Assembly: GCA_003118195.1 (NCBI GenBank)
Contig: BEXV01001973.1
Location: 43,671-55,159, forward strand
From: Hemicentrotus pulcherrimus
Lineage: Eukaryota > Echinodermata > Echinoidea > Camarodonta > Strongylocentrotidae
DNA length: 11,489 bases
Reading direction: 5' to 3'
The notes under the pieces are model-generated. The model did not search any database, was not told where the DNA came from, and saw nothing but the letters and a program-made list of their open reading frames with translations. The position numbers and the translations under genes were made by a program. Positions 7,145 to 11,489 of this stretch are shown in pieces (position 1 is the first letter of the stretch; each line of letters opens with the position of its first letter).

Positions 7145-8396
7145 AGTATTTGCAACCTTTTTATTTCACAGATTTTTCAAAAGATGAAGACAATACGACG
7201 GAAAAACGAATTTTAAGCTAGGCAAATTATTTATCCCTATTAACATGACTGATTTCTCTCATTATGTAAATTTAGCTCACTGGAGTTGCCAATGCTATTT
7301 TATTAGTATAAAAGCAAATATTTCTAACTTATTGCAAATGATTAAAAAAAATTCTAGTATACGAATCCGCCAAGGATCTAGATGGGTTAGCGACTTGTCA
7401 TCATTCAGCACTCCCCTTCTTCTTAAAGAACAAGGATGAATTTAATAATTGATAAGAAGTTGGTGAGGCTGGATGTTAGTAATACAGAAAAAAAATATTA
7501 AAAAATGAACCCAACTTTGGTGGCATCTAATTTAAGTGTTATAATCTACGTAAGGATAACTAAACAGCAGGCTTTCCAAAAAGTATTGTTAAAATCTTCT
7601 TGTACCAAGTTTGGGCTAAGGATTTGAATGTGGGTCGAAATCCATAATGTTTGTTATATCATTCAAAAAATAATTGCTCATTCATTTACATTGGTTGAAA
7701 GAATCGTGATAATATCAACTCTAAAGTTAATTCAATGAAATGATTATTATAAGCACAATTTTTGACATTCTCTTTGTAATGATGTTTTCGATCTTAACTT
7801 AATTCGCTTCCCTTTCATATCATCGTACGTGATCTTTCTTATATTTATATTTAGTAAGTTTTCATACGCAATTCGAGATAAACACCTTTTGCTCCTTACA
7901 AGTGTAAAATATGGCGCAGTGGACAAGAGAGCAGAAAAAACTTAGACATCATGCGAAAAGAAGTTATTAGGCTGTTTAAAATAATTAAAGTTATCCTGTG
8001 GATTAAAACAGGGTTATGTGAAAGCCTATTAAAGTTCATCACATAATCTTAAATAATGAGGCAATGAAGCACGAGGCATAATTTAAAAGGATTTAAGACT
8101 AGAGAAGCATATATGCATATGGCCTGACGATTTTTTAAGCCCAACCGTAGAACAAGGCGATTTTGAAAACACTTTTTAAAAACCCTGGTGCTCATTCAAA
8201 CGTGCAGAAATATTATGAATATGGTATCATTATACAGGAAATAAGTTACTCTTCATCGTGAAATCAATTTCAAAGCCATATTCGTTATGAATTCTTAGTT
8301 TAAAGACCCTATCCAAAGCCGAAAATGCCAGAGACAAATTATATTTCTACAATATAAAACAATACAAACTTCTTGAGATTTCATTGCCTACGAGAA

Positions 8397-8440
8397 GAGT
8401 TTCAGTTTTAGTTTAAGTTTTCAGTTTCAGTTTCAGTTTT
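8397..8440. repeat. CAGTTT-type short tandem repeat
   Basis: Irregular tandem copies of AGTTT(C/T) lie here, ending in a cleaner stretch of TCAGTTTCAGTTTCAGTTTT at 8421-8440. On the minus strand this reads as GAAACT repeats. It resembles an interferon-response-type element by composition but is more simply a microsatellite. Confidence 0.7.
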
Positions 8441-8977
8441 ATTTTTCATTTCTAATAGAACAGTAATGTTGACACGAAATCAAATATAACAATTCAACGT
8501 TTGATAATATAATGCATTTTCCAGTGTTTAAAGTTATGAAATAGAAAGTGTACATAATTATCCAGTATAATGTTTTTTGTAAAGTTTTTTTTAAAACATA
8601 AACCTGTGGAAATGGAGGGATCCACTGAAAAGCAGAGTTTGTAAACTGTGGATCATTACTTTTGTAGCATGGAAATATATTAACTTGAACTAAAAAATAT
8701 ATACATAAAATACTAAAATTGGAAGAATAAAAATACGTAATTCCGTAGTTTGAAAACTTATCACGGCGCGTATATAGTATACAGAACACTGGAAAAGTCA
8801 AAACAGACCATGACGACTGACAGATAAGACATAAATGTTTAATGATAATTACAAATATATATAAGACAACAGAAAATAAAGCATGTAAAGAGAAAAATGA
8901 AAGATGGAAAATGTTGCTGCATATGTGAAGAGCAAATAAAAAGATAGGACAGGTGGAGAGGAGAAGACAGGAGTGAA

Positions 8978-8995
8978 AGAGAGAGAGAGAGAGAG
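8978..8995. repeat. (GA)n microsatellite
   Basis: About nine GA units, imperfect at the start. It is a simple repeat. Confidence 0.85.
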
Positions 8996-9141
8996 CACAA
9001 AGTGCATACTGCAAGGGTAGTGACCATAATTATAGTAAGATACATACAGAGCGTAACAAAAGTAATATCATCCGAAACCTTTAGATTGGAGGTGAGGGGT
9101 GAATTTTATGGCGTCATTTCGTGTAGACTTCATGCTAGCTT

Positions 9142-9528
9142 CAGATTCTGGCCAGATTAGTATTATTTTCCGGAATTAAATTGCTCTAAATTGACTAAAA
9201 ATACTAAAATGATCAAAATAGACCTACGTGATGCAGAATAACTAGTCAAGGTCAACATTGAAGGTAATTTTGTTGAATTTCAGGCGTTTTTTCCGGGACA
9301 ATACAATCCTTTTTCTAACCACGTGTAAGTGCCCATACTTTGGCGCCGCGACCTACGCGCCTAGATAGCCGTGACCTCCACTACTCGTGCACCGTATACT
9401 AATACACACGGTTAGAAAAAAGATTGCATTGTCCTGAATACACGCCTAAATTTCGACCAAATGAGTATTTTAGTCAAAAGTCATATTCAAAATGTTCTGG
9501 AAGCGCTTACAAATCTGGCCAGAATCTG
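9142..9528. mobile_element. 390 bp foldback MITE
   Basis: CAGATTCTGGCCAGATT at 9142-9158 is the exact reverse complement of 9512-9528. Pairing continues through much of the element. The block 9276-9324 (with CAGGCG, GGGACAATACAATC, TTTTTCTAACC) mirrors 9407-9450 (GGTTAGAAAAAAGATTGCATTG, broken by few changes, then ACGCCT). The loop, about 9325-9405, is unusually GC-rich, with GGCGCCGCGACCTACGCGCC. There is no coding frame. It is a non-autonomous palindromic element able to form a long hairpin. The family is not recognised and target duplications were not identified. Confidence 0.72.
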
Positions 9529-9618
9529 TAGAAGTACCGTATATTGTTTTCATTTTATTTATTGGAAGTCATGATTTGTGACAGTAAATGCGCTACAATT
9601 AAAATTGTGGCATTCTAA

Positions 9619-9673
9619 GGCCCGTATTCTGAAGTCTTGTCTAACTCCTGTTTAACTAAATAGTTGTCTAAGT
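9619..9673. repeat. Solo end of the 1.5 kb foldback family
   Basis: From GGCCCGTATTCTGAAGTC onward, about 55 bases match the reverse complement of 5021-5075 with one apparent difference (T for C near 9661). The match fades after GTTGTCTAAGTG. No partner end is seen downstream, so this is a truncated or solo terminal copy. Confidence 0.8.
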
Positions 9674-9763
9674 GTTTAATTGCATCTTTCATTATTACAA
9701 AAATTGAAGACCGAAATTCTTGCTCGTATTGTGACCGAAGCAATGCATAGTAGCGTCTTTACC

Positions 9764-9782
9764 AAGCTCAGCGGGTGAGCTT
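9764..9782. repeat. Short hairpin AAGCTCA-GCGGG-TGAGCTT
   Basis: Perfect 7 bp arms with a 5 base loop. It is followed at 9826-9850 by a CG-rich patch (CGTCTCGCTCGGCCGCACGG), perhaps the remains of another interspersed repeat. No gene is evident in 9674-9994. Confidence 0.5.
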
Positions 9783-9994
9783 AGTGAATATCTAGATTGC
9801 AAGATTTGCAGTGAGTTAGTCTTGCTCCCCGTCTCGCTCGGCCGCACGGATGAGTTCCAAATATCATTCTTGGTATTCCAATTTCTAAAACAGGGTTTTA
9901 CCCTGGTAAATTCAATCACCAAATCATCTTGGTCGTCTTCCTAGATAACTGAGACAGCAGAGGCGGCCCTCCAGTGCACCCCCACTTTGTCAGA

Positions 9995-11102
9995 TACCCC
10001 AAAAGTGCCCCTTTTTACAGAGGAAAATTGCCCCTTTTATTTTGTAAGAAGTGCCCCTTTAACATAGGAAAAGTGTCCCTTTTACTTTGACAAGTGCCCC
10101 TATTACTTAGTAAAAGTGCCCATTCCCCCTTTTCACCTCTGACGAGTACCCTTTTAATTTTTGACACGTGCCCCTTTTCCTTCGACATTTTCCCATTTTC
10201 CTTTGCAATAAGTGTCCATTTTCCATTCTCATGAATCTTGAAATATCTTGAATGAGTGCTCTTTTTAATCTCTCGTAAGTGCCTCTTTACAGGTACGAGA
10301 AGTGCCCCTTTTCACTTGTGATAAGTGCCCCCTTCACCTCTGATAATAACCCTATCAAAAACTGAGAGTTGCCCCTTTTACTTTGACAACTGCCCTTTTT
10401 TTTCATTCGTAAGAAGTGTTCCTACTCCTTTTAATAACTACCCCTTTTTCAAACTCGGATGAGCACATCTTTCATTTTAACATGTGCCTCTTTTACTTTC
10501 TAAAAGTGCCTCTTTTCCTTATGATAAGTGCCCCCATTAAAAAGAGAGAGCTCCTTCCCCTTCTCATAACTACCCCTTTCCTTTTCTAATAAGTGACCCT
10601 TTTTCTTATAAGTGCCCCCATTAAAAAGAAAGTGCTTCTTCCCCTTCTCATAACTGCCCCTTGTAAAAATCTGAACTGTGCCCCCTTTTCATTCAACAAA
10701 TGCACATTTTCCTTAATTATAAGTGCCCCTTTGACATTTATATAAGTGCCCCTTTTCATATCTGGTCAGTGCCCCTTTTCACCTCTGATAATTCCCCTTT
10801 TGATAATTATACGTGCCCCTTTTCCTTTCTATTAAGGGACCTATTCCCTTTTCACCTCTCATAAATGCCATATCAAAATCTGATGGGTGCCCTTTTTCCG
10901 TCAACAAATGCCTATTTCCCATTTTCGTAAACGCTTCTTTTTCATCACTGGTGAATGCCTCTTTTCAGGTGAAAAAATGCCTCATTTTCAACTCTTATAA
11001 TTATCCTTTGTACTTTGACACGTGCTCCTTTTCTTTTCTAATAAGTGTCTTATTCCTTTCGATAATTGTCCCCTTTTCATGTAATCATTAAACGTGCCCC
11101 TT
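9995..11102. repeat. Degenerate 22-24 bp minisatellite, about 45 units
   Basis: The plus strand is a run of units of approximate form AAGTGCCCCTTTTCaccTcTGAT, counted by eye at 45-47 copies over about 1.1 kb. The GTGCCCCTTTT half is best kept and the rest varies. Units often end in TGAT, TCAT or TTGAC. A local higher-order duplication is visible: about 50 bp from 10524 recurs from 10608, an 84 bp shift, with CCCCCATTAAAAAG and CTTCCCCTTCTCATAACT in both. The minus strand carries a GGGG run in most units. The plus-strand frame 10813-11091 is a by-product. It is noncoding satellite-like DNA of unknown role. Confidence 0.88.
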
Positions 11103-11489
11103 ATTTAAAGCGACTAAGAGCAATTTCCCCCAAAGTTCGCTCGCATTTAAAGATGATTTAATTGTGTTACTTATCAAAGACCTTTTCAGTCTTCCGCTAT
11201 GAGAATGTGTTTATAACCCCATCACGATTGGCTTTTTTTCTATTTATAAGATGTAATTTTTCGCACTGCGACCTCACAGATATTAAAAAAAAAACTATCG
11301 CTCGCTTTCCTCGCTCGTAATGCATATTCAGAAATCACCCCAACTGTATGATGCTTAAGCGATATCTTGTATGATGTATGAAGAAAATCAAATATTGAAA
11401 TCATTCCTGATGATGTAATCACAATAAAGTGGTATATACCAATGTCTAAAAATTGTATATTTTCGCTTTGATATTTTGTTGATGACCCC
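11103..11489. other. Window end, nothing recognised
   Basis: AT-rich sequence with a small CGCTCGC-rich patch (11298-11317). The minus-strand frame 11240-11422 has no family-like pattern and is not annotated as a gene. Confidence 0.4.

Larger units (their letters stand above)
7145..9141. other. 2 kb AT-rich region without a supported gene
   Basis: This region lies upstream of the first exon I can recognise, so it is intron or promoter of the death-fold gene. I found no exon with matching phase 1 splice sites. The longest open frame is 8439-9014 on the minus strand, about 191 codons, dominated by F, L, I, S, C and Y and starting in a GA/TC microsatellite. It looks like translated AT-rich noise. 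Confidence 0.4.

Noticed and set aside
7073..7145. Complete tRNA gene
   Set aside because: No D arm or anticodon arm can be drawn, and the spacing between acceptor strand and T-arm is far too short.
8439..9014. 191-codon minus-strand open frame
   Set aside because: It starts in a microsatellite-derived L/S run, has the F/I/L/Y/C-heavy composition of translated AT-rich DNA, and shows no domain pattern or splice context.
9695..9922. 75-codon minus-strand open frame
   Set aside because: It crosses a solo element region and a CG-rich repeat patch, and no acceptor/donor pair in phase 1 or domain likeness was found.
10813..11091. 92-codon plus-strand open frame
   Set aside because: It lies entirely in the minisatellite, and unit lengths that are not multiples of three make the peptide non-repetitive noise.
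9995..11102. CRISPR-like array of short repeats with variable spacers
   Set aside because: Repeats are 11 bp and degenerate, spacers are related to one another, and the genome context is eukaryotic, so it is a minisatellite.

Overview
The window looks like nuclear DNA from a marine invertebrate animal, most likely a deuterostome such as an echinoderm or amphioxus, though a mollusc cannot be excluded. It is AT-rich and sparse in genes. Its coding blocks are short and bounded by canonical GT/AG splice signals, and its introns are full of foldback (inverted-repeat) elements, microsatellites and a large minisatellite. Nothing looks bacterial: there are no operons, Shine-Dalgarno sites, CRISPR arrays or rRNA genes. 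The lineage is an inference from these traits and from the kind of gene present.

The one gene I can support lies on the minus strand, 7060 down to 1005. Its 5' part is probably outside the window (beyond 11489) or unrecognised in the 4.4 kb above 7060. Five exons can be read: 7060-6827, 6320-6027, 3535-3458, 3095-2874 and 1321-1005 (stop). Every internal junction is phase 1, so each internal exon is a symmetric 1-1 module, and together they read through without a stop for about 380 codons. Four of the five encode all-helical segments that look like divergent death-fold (Death-domain-like) modules. The fifth, 78 bp long, encodes a short non-repetitive insert. The product would be a cytoplasmic multi-death-fold protein of the adaptor or immune/apoptotic signalling type. 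I do not recognise a named orthologue.

Region by region: 1-110 is a GC-rich repeat end. 186-325 is a small inverted repeat. 413-452 is a TC-rich microsatellite. 453-1004 is 3' flank. 1005-1321 is the terminal exon. 1409-2528 is a 1.1 kb inverted-repeat element in the last intron. 2874-3095 and 3458-3535 are exons. 3572-5078 is a 1.5 kb foldback element with compound terminal repeats, ending only 36 bp from the next splice acceptor. 6027-6320 and 6827-7060 are exons. 7103-7144 is a tRNA-like acceptor/T-arm minihelix. 7145-9141 is AT-rich with no supported gene. 9142-9528 is a 390 bp foldback MITE. 9619-9673 is a solo end of the 1.5 kb element family. 9995-11102 is a degenerate 22-24 bp minisatellite of about 45 units built on GTGCCCCTTTT. 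11103-11489 holds nothing I can identify.

No transposase or reverse transcriptase coding was seen, so all the mobile elements here appear non-autonomous. The most interesting items are the tandem, exon-modular death-fold gene and the foldback elements packed close to its splice acceptors.
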